Positions 30,248-38,665 of a DNA stretch of 64,000 nucleotides are shown one piece after another. The notes beneath the pieces were generated by a model. The model searched no databases. It was not told the origin of the DNA and saw only the letters and a program-made list of their open reading frames with translations. The position numbers were made by a program, and so were the translations under genes. The stretch comes from an uncultured Roseburia sp. Lineage in GTDB: Bacteria; Bacillota; Clostridia; Lachnospirales; Lachnospiraceae. The DNA lies in the NCBI GenBank assembly GCA_947062675.1, contig CAMSQM010000007.1, positions 19,605 to 83,604 on the forward strand. Direction: 5' to 3'. Position 1 is the first letter of the stretch; the number at the start of each line of letters is the position of its first letter.

Positions 30248-31654
30248 ATGTTTCATAGTAAGAGCTGGAAAAAAATAATATGTGTGTTATTCTGCCTGTG
30301 TGTGCTGATTCCCACGGCGCCTCTGACTGCGGCGGCGTCCGAATACTGGCCGGAGGGCCCTGTGGTCGAGTCGCCGGCGGTGATCCTGATGGAAGTGTCA
30401 ACGGGTACAATATTATATGAAAAAGACAGTCTGCAGCTGAATTATCCCGCAAGTATTACAAAAATTATGACGACCCTGCTCGCGCTGGAGAATTCCGGAC
30501 TGGGGGATGTTGTGACTTTTTCCGATAATGCGATCGACAAAACGGAAGGTTCGAGTATTTCCAGGGATTACGGCGAACAGATGACGATGGAGCAGTGTCT
30601 CTATGCGGTAATGCTCTCCTCCGCGAACGAATGTGCCTACGCGGTGGCGGAGCATGTGGCCGGATCAGTGGAAGCCTTTGTGGATATGATGAACGCAAAA
30701 GCAGCGGAGCTGGGCTGTGTGAACACCCATTTTTTAAATCCTCACGGACTATTTGATGAGAATCACTACACCTGCGCGTACGATATGGCCCTGATCGCAC
30801 GGGCAGCTTACGAAAATGAGACATTTCGGATTATCACGGGGACAGCGCGGTACACAATTCCGCCAACGAATAAACATGATGAAGAGACACCCCTGCAGAA
30901 TCACAATGAAATGCTTTATCCGTGGCAGACCTTTAAATACCGGTATGATTACTGTACCGGTGGCAAGACCGGTTATACGATCTCTGCGAGGAGCACGCTG
31001 GTGACCTATGCGGAAAAAGAAGGGATGACGCTGGTCTGCGTCGTGCTGCGCTCGGAAGCGCCGAATCAGTGGTTCGACAGCCGGACGCTGTTTGACTATG
31101 GATTTGACAATTTTCAGCTGCTGAATATTGCGGACAACGAGTCGGAATATAAGGCGGCGGAGACGATGGAGACGGGTGCGCTCAATCATTACAGGGCATT
31201 TGTGGATATTGATGAATCTGCAAATATTGTGCTGCCCAAGACGGCTGAGTTTTCCGACGCGGAATCGGTGATTACTTATGATGAGATCAGTCAGGATGTC
31301 GTGGGGACAATTTCCTATACTTACGCCGGACATGATGTGGGAAAAGCTGATATTGTGAGGACAGGTGCCGGAGTGGAAGGGTATGTGTTTGACAATGAAC
31401 AGACGGACCCGGAACAGACTGCGGATTCCGGCACGGAGACCGTGCAGACTCTGTCAACCGTACAGATCAGGCCGCAGTATGTCCTGTTTCTCGGTGTTGT
31501 ATTTGCCATTCTTGCCATCCTGATTTTTTCCATGAAGAAGTTTGCGGACAATTTCTACATCATTCGCCATAACATGGAGGTGCGGCGCAGCAGAAGAGCA
31601 CAGTTTAAACAGGTGAAGCCGAGGAAGAGCAGGTGGTGGAGACGTAGGAGATAG
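30248..31654 (+). CDS. Serine-type D-Ala-D-Ala carboxypeptidase (DacF/PBP5-like)
   Basis: About 468 residues. A signal segment (IICVLFCLCVLIPTAPLTAAA) ends in an AAA-type cleavage site. The penicillin-binding motifs are all present: SITK with Ser69 and Lys72, SAN in a LSSANECAYAV context, and KTG in GGKTGYT. These enzymes trim the terminal D-alanine of peptidoglycan stem peptides outside the membrane. A C-terminal helix (YVLFLGVVFAILAILIF) anchors it and a very basic tail ending WWRRRR follows, longer than the usual amphipathic PBP5 anchor. ATG 30248 has GGAGTGGGA upstream; ATG 30236 would add four residues. Confidence 0.92.
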   Translation: MFHSKSWKKIICVLFCLCVLIPTAPLTAAASEYWPEGPVVESPAVILMEVSTGTILYEKDSLQLNYPASITKIMTTLLALENSGLGDVVTFSDNAIDKTEGSSISRDYGEQMTMEQCLYAVMLSSANECAYAVAEHVAGSVEAFVDMMNAKAAELGCVNTHFLNPHGLFDENHYTCAYDMALIARAAYENETFRIITGTARYTIPPTNKHDEETPLQNHNEMLYPWQTFKYRYDYCTGGKTGYTISARSTLVTYAEKEGMTLVCVVLRSEAPNQWFDSRTLFDYGFDNFQLLNIADNESEYKAAETMETGALNHYRAFVDIDESANIVLPKTAEFSDAESVITYDEISQDVVGTISYTYAGHDVGKADIVRTGAGVEGYVFDNEQTDPEQTADSGTETVQTLSTVQIRPQYVLFLGVVFAILAILIFSMKKFADNFYIIRHNMEVRRSRRAQFKQVKPRKSRWWRRRR

Positions 31655-31664
31655 GAGAAAACAA

Positions 31665-31709
31665 AAAGAAACGACATATAATATACAAAAAGAATGTCGT
31701 TTCTTTTTT
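31665..31709 (+). terminator. Terminator between the carboxypeptidase and the ArgR-like gene
   Basis: AAAGAAACGACAT and ATGTCGTTTCTTT form a 13-bp stem around a 16-base AT-rich loop, followed by a T run. A residues on the left arm allow it to act for the convergent gene too. Confidence 0.9.
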
Positions 31710-31737
31710 AATGGGACATAGTTTTATTTTTCATAAA

Positions 31738-32250
31738 TTATCTGACAATTAAGGCTTCCAGCGTTCCCTTAAGTTCATGGACGTCTCTGGTAAAAAAGAG
31801 AATCCCCTCGGAAACTTCAAGTAGCGTCTCGAATTTGTTTTCAAAGAGCGGGGAATGACGGATCATATGCAGCAGATATGATTTTATGGACGGCCCGGTC
31901 TTTAAGAGCAATGGCTGGCAGTCTTCCATGGTGCAGATGGCAGCGTCTGCTTTCCGGAACAGGTAAGCGAGATCTTTTTCGTGTTCCAGCTGTTCTGCAG
32001 TCTTGTTCGGGATAAAATAGCCCAGGTCATCTTTTGGCATGCTGAGGGCTTTTACGGCGCGCTGTACCTGTTTGGTCAGAGCATCTGATGCGGGATAAAG
32101 CGACTCAAAATAACTCATAAAGTCCGCTGCCGAGCGGAAATGTCTGTTTTTTCCTTTCTGCAGAAGTTCTGTCATCAGAATCCGCCTGATGATTCCTTCA
32201 CAGGTTTCGCGGGATGGATTTTTTCGCAGAGATTCATCCTTCTGATTCAT
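31738..32250 (-). CDS. ArgR-like transcriptional regulator (divergent)
   Basis: 170 residues with a two-part layout like the arginine repressor. Residues 40-90 resemble the ArgR winged helix: DFMSYFESLYPASDALTKQ and VQRAVKAL, where ArgR has a TQATVSRDIKEL recognition helix, then a GYFIPNKT wing. Residues 95-168 resemble the ArgR oligomerisation domain: PLLLKTGPSIKSYLLHMI and SEGILFFTRD fit the family's LKTxPGxA and ILVICRD strands, but the arginine-binding GTIAGDDT motif is not kept. So it may not sense arginine. It is divergent from an AbiEii-like gene, and an AAAGACAG motif repeats in the promoters of both. The assignment is by eye and moderate. Confidence 0.5.
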   Translation of the reverse strand: MNQKDESLRKNPSRETCEGIIRRILMTELLQKGKNRHFRSAADFMSYFESLYPASDALTKQVQRAVKALSMPKDDLGYFIPNKTAEQLEHEKDLAYLFRKADAAICTMEDCQPLLLKTGPSIKSYLLHMIRHSPLFENKFETLLEVSEGILFFTRDVHELKGTLEALIVR

Positions 32251-32279
32251 GGCGGCTCCTTTCCGTGAATTTCCAGTTG

Positions 32280-32364
32280 AAAGACAGAAAAAAGTGTCTT
32301 TTTTTCATTATAAGACATATACTGCAAAAAAACAAGATGTGTAAAAATTGACAAAGAAAGACAG
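32280..32364. promoter_or_regulatory. Candidate operator: repeated AAAGACAG motif at divergent promoters
   Basis: AAAGACAG occurs at 32280-32287 and again at 32357-32364, the latter between the -35 and -10 boxes of the rightward promoter. An inverted copy TGTCTTTT lies at 32295-32302 and a partial AAGACA at 32314. The first two form a hairpin in the leader of the ArgR-like gene. The pattern suggests one repressor controlling both directions. Confidence 0.5.
32307..32335 (-). promoter_or_regulatory. Sigma-A promoter of the ArgR-like gene
   Basis: On the minus strand TTGTTT and a perfect TATAAT are 17 bases apart, about 55 bases before the start codon. It lies back to back with the rightward promoter 12 bases away. 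Confidence 0.75.
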
Positions 32365-32376
32365 ATAATCTATATT
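32348..32376 (+). promoter_or_regulatory. Strong sigma-A promoter of the AbiEii-like gene
   Basis: A consensus TTGACA and TATATT are spaced by 17 bases. A copy of the AAAGACAG motif lies in the spacer, where a bound protein would block polymerase. Confidence 0.82.
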
Positions 32377-32428
32377 AGATATAATGGGAACTGTCCCGGA
32401 AGATGCAGGCGCGGTGGGCGATAGGAGC

Positions 32429-33352
32429 ATGAATTTCATGAAACATTTGACAGATATAGCAGCAATTAAGGAGAAAAGTGAACAACTGGAAATTCCGCTT
32501 CCTAATCTGATGACTGGTTATGTGCTGGAGAGTCTGATGTATCTGATAACGGAATCAGATTTTGGGGAATATCTGTGGCTGAAAAGCGGCAGTGTTTTCG
32601 GAACGGAAAAATATTTTCACCGCAGCTGCGCGCCGGAGCTGGAGTTTGTCAGTCTGACGGAAGACGGGGAGGGGAAAGGCGGGCTGACCAGCCCCGGAGA
32701 GGAATTGTCGGTAAAGACTGGTTATGTGATTCTTGCGTCTGTATTAAAGGAAGAGAAAGTGCCGGGAATCCGGTGGCGCGGAAGGGCTTCCTGTGAGGAT
32801 GATATCATAGAACTCGATATTGAGGGTGATTTTGCGGGGATGACGGTGCCGGTACATATCGGAATTACAGAGATGTCCCGCAGGCTGGCGCCGGAACCGC
32901 TCAGGCGGGAGCTGGAGCCGTTTTTGGAGAATGGAAGAACGGTTTCCTATCTGCAGTACCCTTCCGAGAGTGTTCTGGCAGAGTTTGTGTTTGAGATACT
33001 CAGGGATACAGAGATGATGCCGCTGATGAGGGCTTATGATATTACGTACCGGATTTTAAGCAGCGAGCCGGTGTACGGGCGCCATATGCGCGATCTGCTG
33101 CTGGAGCTGTGCAGGGAAGAACAGTTTCCACTGGAGCCGGAGCGGGTGGACGAGATCCTCTCCTACCGGGAATATGCTTATATGAAAAAGCGCTGGGGCA
33201 AATATCTGCGCCACCAGAAGAGGAAGAGCCCGTCCTGGGAAGAGATGATGGACAAACTGTCCGCGTTTCTGCCGGATGTCTGGAAGGCGATCTGTAAAGA
33301 CGAGCTGTTTTTCGGGGACTGGATGCCGGAGCTGGGCCGGTATCTGGACTGA
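32429..33352 (+). CDS. AbiEii/DUF1814-like nucleotidyltransferase-fold protein, degenerate
   Basis: About 307 residues. The part YVLESLMYLITESDFGEYLW followed by LKSGSVFGTEKYFHR and APELEFV resembles AbiEii proteins, in which LKGG, then RxTxDID, form the nucleotidyltransferase site. Here the second glycine of LKGG is serine and the aspartates are replaced by glutamates, so catalysis is doubtful. The C-terminus SYREYAYMKKRWGKYL also fits the family's helical end. AbiEii proteins are usually toxins with an AbiEi antitoxin; no AbiEi is seen, but an ArgR-like gene is divergent. ATG 32438, 10 bases after AGGAG, is an equally good start. No role is proven. Confidence 0.45.
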   Translation: MNFMKHLTDIAAIKEKSEQLEIPLPNLMTGYVLESLMYLITESDFGEYLWLKSGSVFGTEKYFHRSCAPELEFVSLTEDGEGKGGLTSPGEELSVKTGYVILASVLKEEKVPGIRWRGRASCEDDIIELDIEGDFAGMTVPVHIGITEMSRRLAPEPLRRELEPFLENGRTVSYLQYPSESVLAEFVFEILRDTEMMPLMRAYDITYRILSSEPVYGRHMRDLLLELCREEQFPLEPERVDEILSYREYAYMKKRWGKYLRHQKRKSPSWEEMMDKLSAFLPDVWKAICKDELFFGDWMPELGRYLD

Positions 33353-33370
33353 CGCGGGCGAAGGAGGGAT

Positions 33371-34798
33371 ATGCGGTATTTAAAAGATCAGCTGCAGGAT
33401 TACCGGGATTCGGGCAGTTATCCGTTTCATATGCCGGGGCACAAACGGCGCGGCATGCATTTTTCAGATCCGGCGGGAGTGGATATCACGGAAATTGACG
33501 GATTTGACAATCTGCACGGAGCTGACGGTGTTTTAAAAGAAGCACAGGATCGCTCCGCGGCGCTTTACGGATCGGACCGCTGTTTTTATCTGGTCAACGG
33601 AAGTACCTGCGGTCTTCTGGCCGCAGTCTGCGCCGCAGTTAAAAAGCGCGGAAAACTGCTTCTTGCGAGAAACTGTCACAGGGCTGTTTATCACGCTGTT
33701 TTTCTCAGTGAGCTGACGGCGGTATATGTTTCTCCTGTGATTACCGGAAATGATCTTCAGGGGCAGATTACGCCTGAACAGGTGTCCCGCGTGCTGAAAA
33801 GTGAGCCTGATATCGCGGCGGTGATTGTCACATCCCCGACATATGAGGGGATTGTCTCCGATGTTGCGGGGATTGCCGCGGCAGTCCATGAACATGGAAT
33901 CCCGCTGATTGTGGACGAGGCGCACGGCGCACATTTCGGATTCGGGGGAGGATTTCCGGAAAATGCGGTGCGGCTCGGCGCGGATGCCGTGGTTATGAGC
34001 CTGCACAAAACGCTGCCGTCTTTTACACAGACAGCGCTTCTGCACTTAAACGGGGAGAGAATTGACGCGGAGCGTGTGGAGATGTATCTGTCGGTTTTTG
34101 AGACGAGTTCTCCCTCATACCTGTTTCTGGCGGGGATGGATGAGTGTGTCCGGCTGATCCGGGAGCGTGGAGAGGAATTGTTTTCCCGTTACAGGGGAAT
34201 GCTTGACGATTTTTATGAGAGTGCTGCGCGTTTGAGGAATCTGCATGTGATGACGCGCGCAGATCTGCGGGAGGAAGAAGCTTTTGACTGGGATGACGGA
34301 AAGATTATAATTTTTTCCGGCGAAGCCGGCATATCGGGAGGAGAGCTGTATCAGCGGCTGCGCGCGCAATATGGTCTGCAGATGGAGATGGCGTCGGGGA
34401 ATTATGTGCTCGGCATGACGAGTATTATGGATGAGCCGGAGGGATTCCGGCGTCTTGTGCAGGCACTTTCTGAGATCGATTCCGGCGCGGCCGGGGGCGA
34501 TGGCAAAAGCGGAGCGGTTACAGGGTTTACTGCCCGCATGTATCAGGAAAATCCGCGGGAAATGGATATATTTCAGGCGCTGGAAGCCCCCTGCGCGAAC
34601 GTGCCGTTTTCGGAGGCGTGCGGCCGGATTTCAGCAGGTTTTGTTTTTCTCTATCCTCCGGGGATTCCGGTTCTGGTTCCGGGAGAGGAGATCGGCAGCT
34701 CATTTGTGGAGAGAATCTGTGAGTGCCACAGACAGGGTCTTCGTGTGGAGGGAACTGTGGATTTTATTTCCGGGCGGATAAAGATTGTATATTTCTAA
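33371..34798 (+). CDS. PLP-dependent Orn/Lys/Arg decarboxylase family protein (YaaO-like)
   Basis: 475 residues of the Orn/Lys/Arg decarboxylase fold. It begins with the family opening FHMPGHKRRG and DITEIDGFDNLH, has IVDEAHGAHFGFG with the PLP-ring aspartate, and MSLHKTLPSFTQTA, where Lys213 forms the Schiff base. The C-terminal domain ends PPGIPVLVPGE. In Bacillota this gene heads the yaaO/tmk/yaaR/holB block, as it does here, and may act in polyamine synthesis as arginine or lysine decarboxylase; the exact substrate is not set by the visible residues. AAGGAGGG precedes the start. Confidence 0.88.
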   Translation: MRYLKDQLQDYRDSGSYPFHMPGHKRRGMHFSDPAGVDITEIDGFDNLHGADGVLKEAQDRSAALYGSDRCFYLVNGSTCGLLAAVCAAVKKRGKLLLARNCHRAVYHAVFLSELTAVYVSPVITGNDLQGQITPEQVSRVLKSEPDIAAVIVTSPTYEGIVSDVAGIAAAVHEHGIPLIVDEAHGAHFGFGGGFPENAVRLGADAVVMSLHKTLPSFTQTALLHLNGERIDAERVEMYLSVFETSSPSYLFLAGMDECVRLIRERGEELFSRYRGMLDDFYESAARLRNLHVMTRADLREEEAFDWDDGKIIIFSGEAGISGGELYQRLRAQYGLQMEMASGNYVLGMTSIMDEPEGFRRLVQALSEIDSGAAGGDGKSGAVTGFTARMYQENPREMDIFQALEAPCANVPFSEACGRISAGFVFLYPPGIPVLVPGEEIGSSFVERICECHRQGLRVEGTVDFISGRIKIVYF

Positions 34799-34813
34799 AG
34801 TCTATATTATACT
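34785..34813 (+). promoter_or_regulatory. Sigma-A promoter just before the guanylate kinase-like gene
   Basis: TTGTAT and TATACT are separated by 17 bases. The -10 box ends only 14 bases before the ATG at 34828, so the transcript would have a leader of about 8 bases and no Shine-Dalgarno sequence. Confidence 0.6.
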
Positions 34814-34827
34814 AGAAAGCAGAACAA

Positions 34828-35451
34828 ATGGGAAAAATCTACTGTATCATGGGAAAGAGCGCGTCGGGAAAAGATACGGTGTTCCGGCGTCTGCTCGCGG
34901 ATCCGGAGTATGAATTTGCGACGATTGTTCCGTATACGACGCGCCCGATGAGGGCTGGGGAGAGCGACGGCGTTGAATACTATTTCTGCAGTGAACGGCG
35001 TCTTGAGGAGTTTATTGCGTCTGGAAAAGTGATTGAGCAGCGCGCCTATGACACGGTGTACGGCGTGTGGAAATATTTTACCGTGGATGATCATCAGATC
35101 GATCTGAACCGCCGGAATTATCTGATCATCGGCACACCGGAGTCTTACTGCCGGATCAGAAATTACTTCGGAAAAGAAAATGTGCTTCCGATATATATAG
35201 AAGTAGAAGATGGTCTGCGGCTTTTCAGAGCGCTTGAGAGGGAGCGGCGCGAACAGGTGCCCGGATATGAGGAAATGTGCCGGCGGTTCCTTTCGGACGC
35301 GCAGGATTTTTCCGGGGAAAAGCTTGCGGAGGCGGGAATCACAGAGCGGTTTGAGAATCTGGAACTGGAGAGAACGCTGGCAGAGATCCGGAACTATATC
35401 CGGTCGAAAGAGGCGGAGGAAGTCCAAAGCGGGGAGCGGGCTGATCCATGA
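34828..35451 (+). CDS. Guanylate kinase-like P-loop kinase
   Basis: 207 residues. The P-loop GKSASGKDT is at residues 9-17, and PYTTRPMRAGESDGVEYYF is the guanylate-binding segment of guanylate kinase. The middle, RAYDTVYGVWKYFTVDDH, follows GMK order, but the lid is shortened and a family-typical Glu/Ser set differs, so another nucleotide or a regulatory role is possible. In Bacillus this place in the cluster holds thymidylate kinase (tmk); here a different kinase type occupies it. It has its own promoter with almost no leader. Confidence 0.75.
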   Translation: MGKIYCIMGKSASGKDTVFRRLLADPEYEFATIVPYTTRPMRAGESDGVEYYFCSERRLEEFIASGKVIEQRAYDTVYGVWKYFTVDDHQIDLNRRNYLIIGTPESYCRIRNYFGKENVLPIYIEVEDGLRLFRALERERREQVPGYEEMCRRFLSDAQDFSGEKLAEAGITERFENLELERTLAEIRNYIRSKEAEEVQSGERADP

Positions 35452-35508
35452 CAGATCGGACAGTATGAGAGAACAGGCCGGGAATAGAAGCAGAAAGAGG
35501 GGGATGGC

Positions 35509-35949
35509 ATGGATATCAGGGTGGACAGCGCGCAGCAGGTGACGCAGGTACCGGATACCGGGCAGGTGGAAAAAGGGGACGGTTCGTTTAAATTTACGCT
35601 TGCGAGCGCCATAACTGATGCGGATCTTCAGGCAAAAATTGATGCGCTGCTGTCGGATATCACCGCGCAGGGCAATCGTCTGGCGGAACACATGGATATC
35701 CGTGATATGAAGAAGTACCGGGGACTGATCCGGGAATTTATGAATGAAGTAGTGTTCCGTTCACATAAGTTTTCCAGAGAGAATTTTCTGGACCGGAGGG
35801 GGCGTCACCGTGTCTACGGGCTTATAAAGCTGATTGACGCCAATCTGGATGAGCTGGCACAGGAGCTGGTAAAGGACGAGAAAGATCACATTTCAATTCT
35901 GGGCGTGATCGGGGAGATCCGGGGACTGCTGTTGGATATTTTAACCTAG
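35509..35949 (+). CDS. YaaR family protein (DUF327)
   Basis: 146 residues of the YaaR/DUF327 family, mostly helical, with [20 protein letters not shown] and [19 protein letters not shown] as typical segments. The function of the family is unknown; it is nearly always found between tmk and holB in Bacillota, as here. The N-terminal 25 residues ([18 protein letters not shown]) are polar and probably flexible. GAGGGGG precedes the ATG. The next gene, holB, starts 10 bases after the stop. Confidence 0.85.
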   Translation: MDIRVDSAQQVTQVPDTGQVEKGDGSFKFTLASAITDADLQAKIDALLSDITAQGNRLAEHMDIRDMKKYRGLIREFMNEVVFRSHKFSRENFLDRRGRHRVYGLIKLIDANLDELAQELVKDEKDHISILGVIGEIRGLLLDILT

Positions 35950-35959
35950 GAGGACAGCT

Positions 35960-36955
35960 ATGGCAGGATTTAAAGACATCCTTGGGCATGAACAGATTAT
36001 CACACATCTGCAGAATGCCATCGCAATGGATAAAGTATCACATGCATATATACTGAACGGGCCGGACGGGTCGGGAAAAATGATGCTGGCGGAGGCTTTC
36101 GCGCAGACGCTTCAGTGTGAGCATGCGGGCACGCCGGCGGAACCCTGTGAGGAGTGCCATTCCTGTAAGCAGGCCATGAGCAGGAATCAGCCGGATATTG
36201 TGTACCTGCAGCACGAAAAGCCGAATACAATCTCGGTAAACGATATCCGCACGCAGATCAACAATGACATCGTGATTAAGCCTTACAGCAGCCGGTACAA
36301 GATTTATATAGTGGATGAGGCGGAAAAAATGAACGCGCAGGCGCAGAACGCCCTTCTGAAAACGATTGAGGAGCCGCCCGCCTACGCGGTGGTGCTGCTG
36401 CTGACAAACAATGCGGATCTGTTTCTGCCGACGATTCTCTCAAGGTGCGTCACATTAAATATCAGGGCGGTGCAGGATGAAAAAATCCGCTCATTTCTGA
36501 TGAAACAGTACGGGGTGCCGGATTATCAGGCAGATGTCTGTGTGGCATTTGCGCAGGGAAACGTCGGGAAGGCGATACAGCTGGCCGCGTCGGAGGATTT
36601 TAACGCACTGAAAGCATCCGTACTTGCGCTGGTAAAGCGCATTAAGGAGATCGAGGTATACGAGCTGGCGGCGGCCGTAAAGCAGGTCGGGGAGCATAAG
36701 CTGCAGATGAATGACTATTTTGATCTTCTTATGGTCTGGTACCGGGATGTGCTGCTCTTTAAGGCGGCAAATGATGTCAATACCCTTATTTTCAGGGATG
36801 AAGTATATGAGATTAAGAGACAGGCAGAGAAGATCTCTTACAATGGAATCGAGACTATTTTAAAAGCGCTGCAGAAGGCGAAGATCCGTCTGGATGCAAA
36901 TGTCAGCTTTGACCTGGTCATTGAACTTCTGCTGCTGACCATAAAGGAGAACTAG
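35960..36955 (+). CDS. holB: DNA polymerase III delta' subunit
   Basis: 331 residues of the clamp-loader AAA+ family. It starts FKDILGHEQIITHL, has a P-loop GPDGSGK at residues 34-40 and a zinc module with Cys54, Cys64, Cys67 and Cys70. The sensor segment EAEKMNAQAQNALLKTIEEP is strongly conserved. The P-loop ends GKM instead of GKT/S, consistent with delta' being a non-hydrolysing clamp-loader subunit. With delta and tau/gamma it loads the DnaN clamp encoded at the left end of this window. AGGAGG precedes the ATG, and ricT starts one base after the stop. Confidence 0.93.
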   Translation: MAGFKDILGHEQIITHLQNAIAMDKVSHAYILNGPDGSGKMMLAEAFAQTLQCEHAGTPAEPCEECHSCKQAMSRNQPDIVYLQHEKPNTISVNDIRTQINNDIVIKPYSSRYKIYIVDEAEKMNAQAQNALLKTIEEPPAYAVVLLLTNNADLFLPTILSRCVTLNIRAVQDEKIRSFLMKQYGVPDYQADVCVAFAQGNVGKAIQLAASEDFNALKASVLALVKRIKEIEVYELAAAVKQVGEHKLQMNDYFDLLMVWYRDVLLFKAANDVNTLIFRDEVYEIKRQAEKISYNGIETILKALQKAKIRLDANVSFDLVIELLLLTIKEN

Positions 36956-36956
36956 C

Positions 36957-37889
36957 ATGATAAGAGTAGTGGGAGTTCGTTTCCGGAATGCCGGAAAGAT
37001 TTATTATTTCGGGCCGGGAGATCTGAAGCTGCCGGCGGGGACACATGTGATTGTGGAGACGGCGCGCGGGATTGAGATGGGAACCGTTCTGATGGAGCCC
37101 AGGGAGATTTCCGGGGAGAATGTCGTGCAGCCGCTAAAACCGGTGATACGGGTTGCGACGGAGGCAGACGAGAAGACGGCGGCGCGCAATCACGCCAGGG
37201 AAAAAGATGCTTTTTCGATCTGTCTGGAGAAGATTGCGAAGCACAGGCTTGAGATGAAGCTTGTGGACGCGGAGTACACATTTGACAACAACAAGCTGCT
37301 GTTTTATTTTACGGCGGACGGCAGGATTGATTTCAGGGAGCTGGTCAAGGATCTGGCTTCCGTTTTCCGCACGCGGATTGAGCTGCGGCAGATCGGGGTG
37401 CGGGATGAGACAAAGATTATGGGAGGTATCGGCATCTGCGGGAGGCCGCTCTGCTGCCATACCTATCTGACGGAATTTGCGCCGGTCTCCATCAAGATGG
37501 CGAAGGAGCAGAATCTCTCGCTGAATCCGACCAAGATATCAGGCGTCTGCGGGAGACTGATGTGCTGCCTGAAAAATGAGGAGGAGACATACGAGTATTT
37601 AAACAGCCGTCTTCCGGGCACGGGTGACCGTGTGACGACAAATGATGGCCTGCGGGGCGAGGTTTCATCTGTGAGTGTCCTTCGCCAGACCGTAAAAGTT
37701 CTGGTGGAAGTGGACGGTGAAAAAGAACTGCGGGATTACAAAGTGGATCAGTTGAAATTTAAGCCCAGACGGAGAAAAGAAAATAAAAAGTTTTCCCGCG
37801 GCGGGGAAAAGCTGTCCGCGGAAGAGATAAAGGCACTGGCGGCGCTGGAGGATAAAGGTGCAAAATCAAAGATTGACGACGCAAAATAA
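36957..37889 (+). CDS. ricT: PSP1-domain protein RicT/YaaT
   Basis: 310 residues. The PSP1 domain covers about 60-150 and is followed by the two cysteine motifs GICGRPLCCHTYL and GVCGRLMCCLKNEEE, which in Bacillus RicT help hold iron-sulfur clusters in the RicA-RicF-RicT complex. That complex promotes mRNA processing by RNase Y and affects sporulation and competence. The C-terminal 60 residues are very basic, then charged. The start is one base after holB, and the end overlaps trmN6 by 32 bases, so the three genes are tightly coupled. Confidence 0.93.
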   Translation: MIRVVGVRFRNAGKIYYFGPGDLKLPAGTHVIVETARGIEMGTVLMEPREISGENVVQPLKPVIRVATEADEKTAARNHAREKDAFSICLEKIAKHRLEMKLVDAEYTFDNNKLLFYFTADGRIDFRELVKDLASVFRTRIELRQIGVRDETKIMGGIGICGRPLCCHTYLTEFAPVSIKMAKEQNLSLNPTKISGVCGRLMCCLKNEEETYEYLNSRLPGTGDRVTTNDGLRGEVSSVSVLRQTVKVLVEVDGEKELRDYKVDQLKFKPRRRKENKKFSRGGEKLSAEEIKALAALEDKGAKSKIDDAK

Positions 37890-38619
37890 GTTCCTGAAAG
37901 AGGGCGAACGGCTGGATGAACTGCAGAGGAACGGTTATGTAATCATCCAGAATCCGGGGCGTTTCTGTTTCGGGATGGATGCGGTGCTTCTGTCCGGTTT
38001 TGCGAAAGCGAAGAGGGGAGAGAGGGTTCTGGATCTCGGGACAGGGACGGGGATTATACCGATTCTGATGGAGGCAAAAACGGACGGGGAGATGTTTACC
38101 GGACTGGAAATACAGGAAGAAAGTGCGGATATGGCCCGCCGCAGTGTGCGCTGCAACGGTCTGGAACATAAAATTAAGATTGTACAGGGGGATATCAGGG
38201 ATGCTTCAGCGATGTTTGGGGCATCTTCTTTTGATATTGTTACCACAAATCCGCCCTATATGATCAGCGAACACGGGATAAACTGTGCGTCGGATGCAAA
38301 ACAGATCGCCAGGCATGAAGTTCTGTGCACGCTGGAGGATGTTCTGCGCGAGAGCGCACGGATAATAAAGCCCGGAGGCCGGTTTTATATGGTACACAGA
38401 CCGTTCCGCCTTGCAGAGATTTTTGTGAAAATGACGTCTTTGCGGCTGGAGCCAAAAAGGATAAAGCTTGTGCATCCATATATCGACAGGGAGCCGAATA
38501 TGGTTCTGATCGAGGGCCGTCGGGGAGGAAAATCCGGGCTTACGGTTGAGAAACCGCTGATTGTGTATAAAAAGCAGGGTGTATACACAGACGAAATCTA
38601 CGATCTGTACGGGTACTGA
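37858..38619 (+). CDS. trmN6: tRNA1(Val) adenine-37 N6-methyltransferase-like protein (YabB)
   Basis: 253 residues of the class I SAM methyltransferase fold: motif I VLDLGTGTGIIPIL and the catalytic NPPY in VTTNPPYM, characteristic of N6-adenine methylation. GGAGG lies six bases before a GTG start at 37858, inside the end of ricT. In Bacillota, YabB follows ricT, as here. The tRNA target is known for the E. coli relative YfiC and is inferred for this protein. Confidence 0.9.
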   Translation: MQNQRLTTQNKFLKEGERLDELQRNGYVIIQNPGRFCFGMDAVLLSGFAKAKRGERVLDLGTGTGIIPILMEAKTDGEMFTGLEIQEESADMARRSVRCNGLEHKIKIVQGDIRDASAMFGASSFDIVTTNPPYMISEHGINCASDAKQIARHEVLCTLEDVLRESARIIKPGGRFYMVHRPFRLAEIFVKMTSLRLEPKRIKLVHPYIDREPNMVLIEGRRGGKSGLTVEKPLIVYKKQGVYTDEIYDLYGY

Positions 38620-38665
38620 CAGACTGTATGGCAGATATTTATGGGAAAAGAAGGGATAAAAAAGT

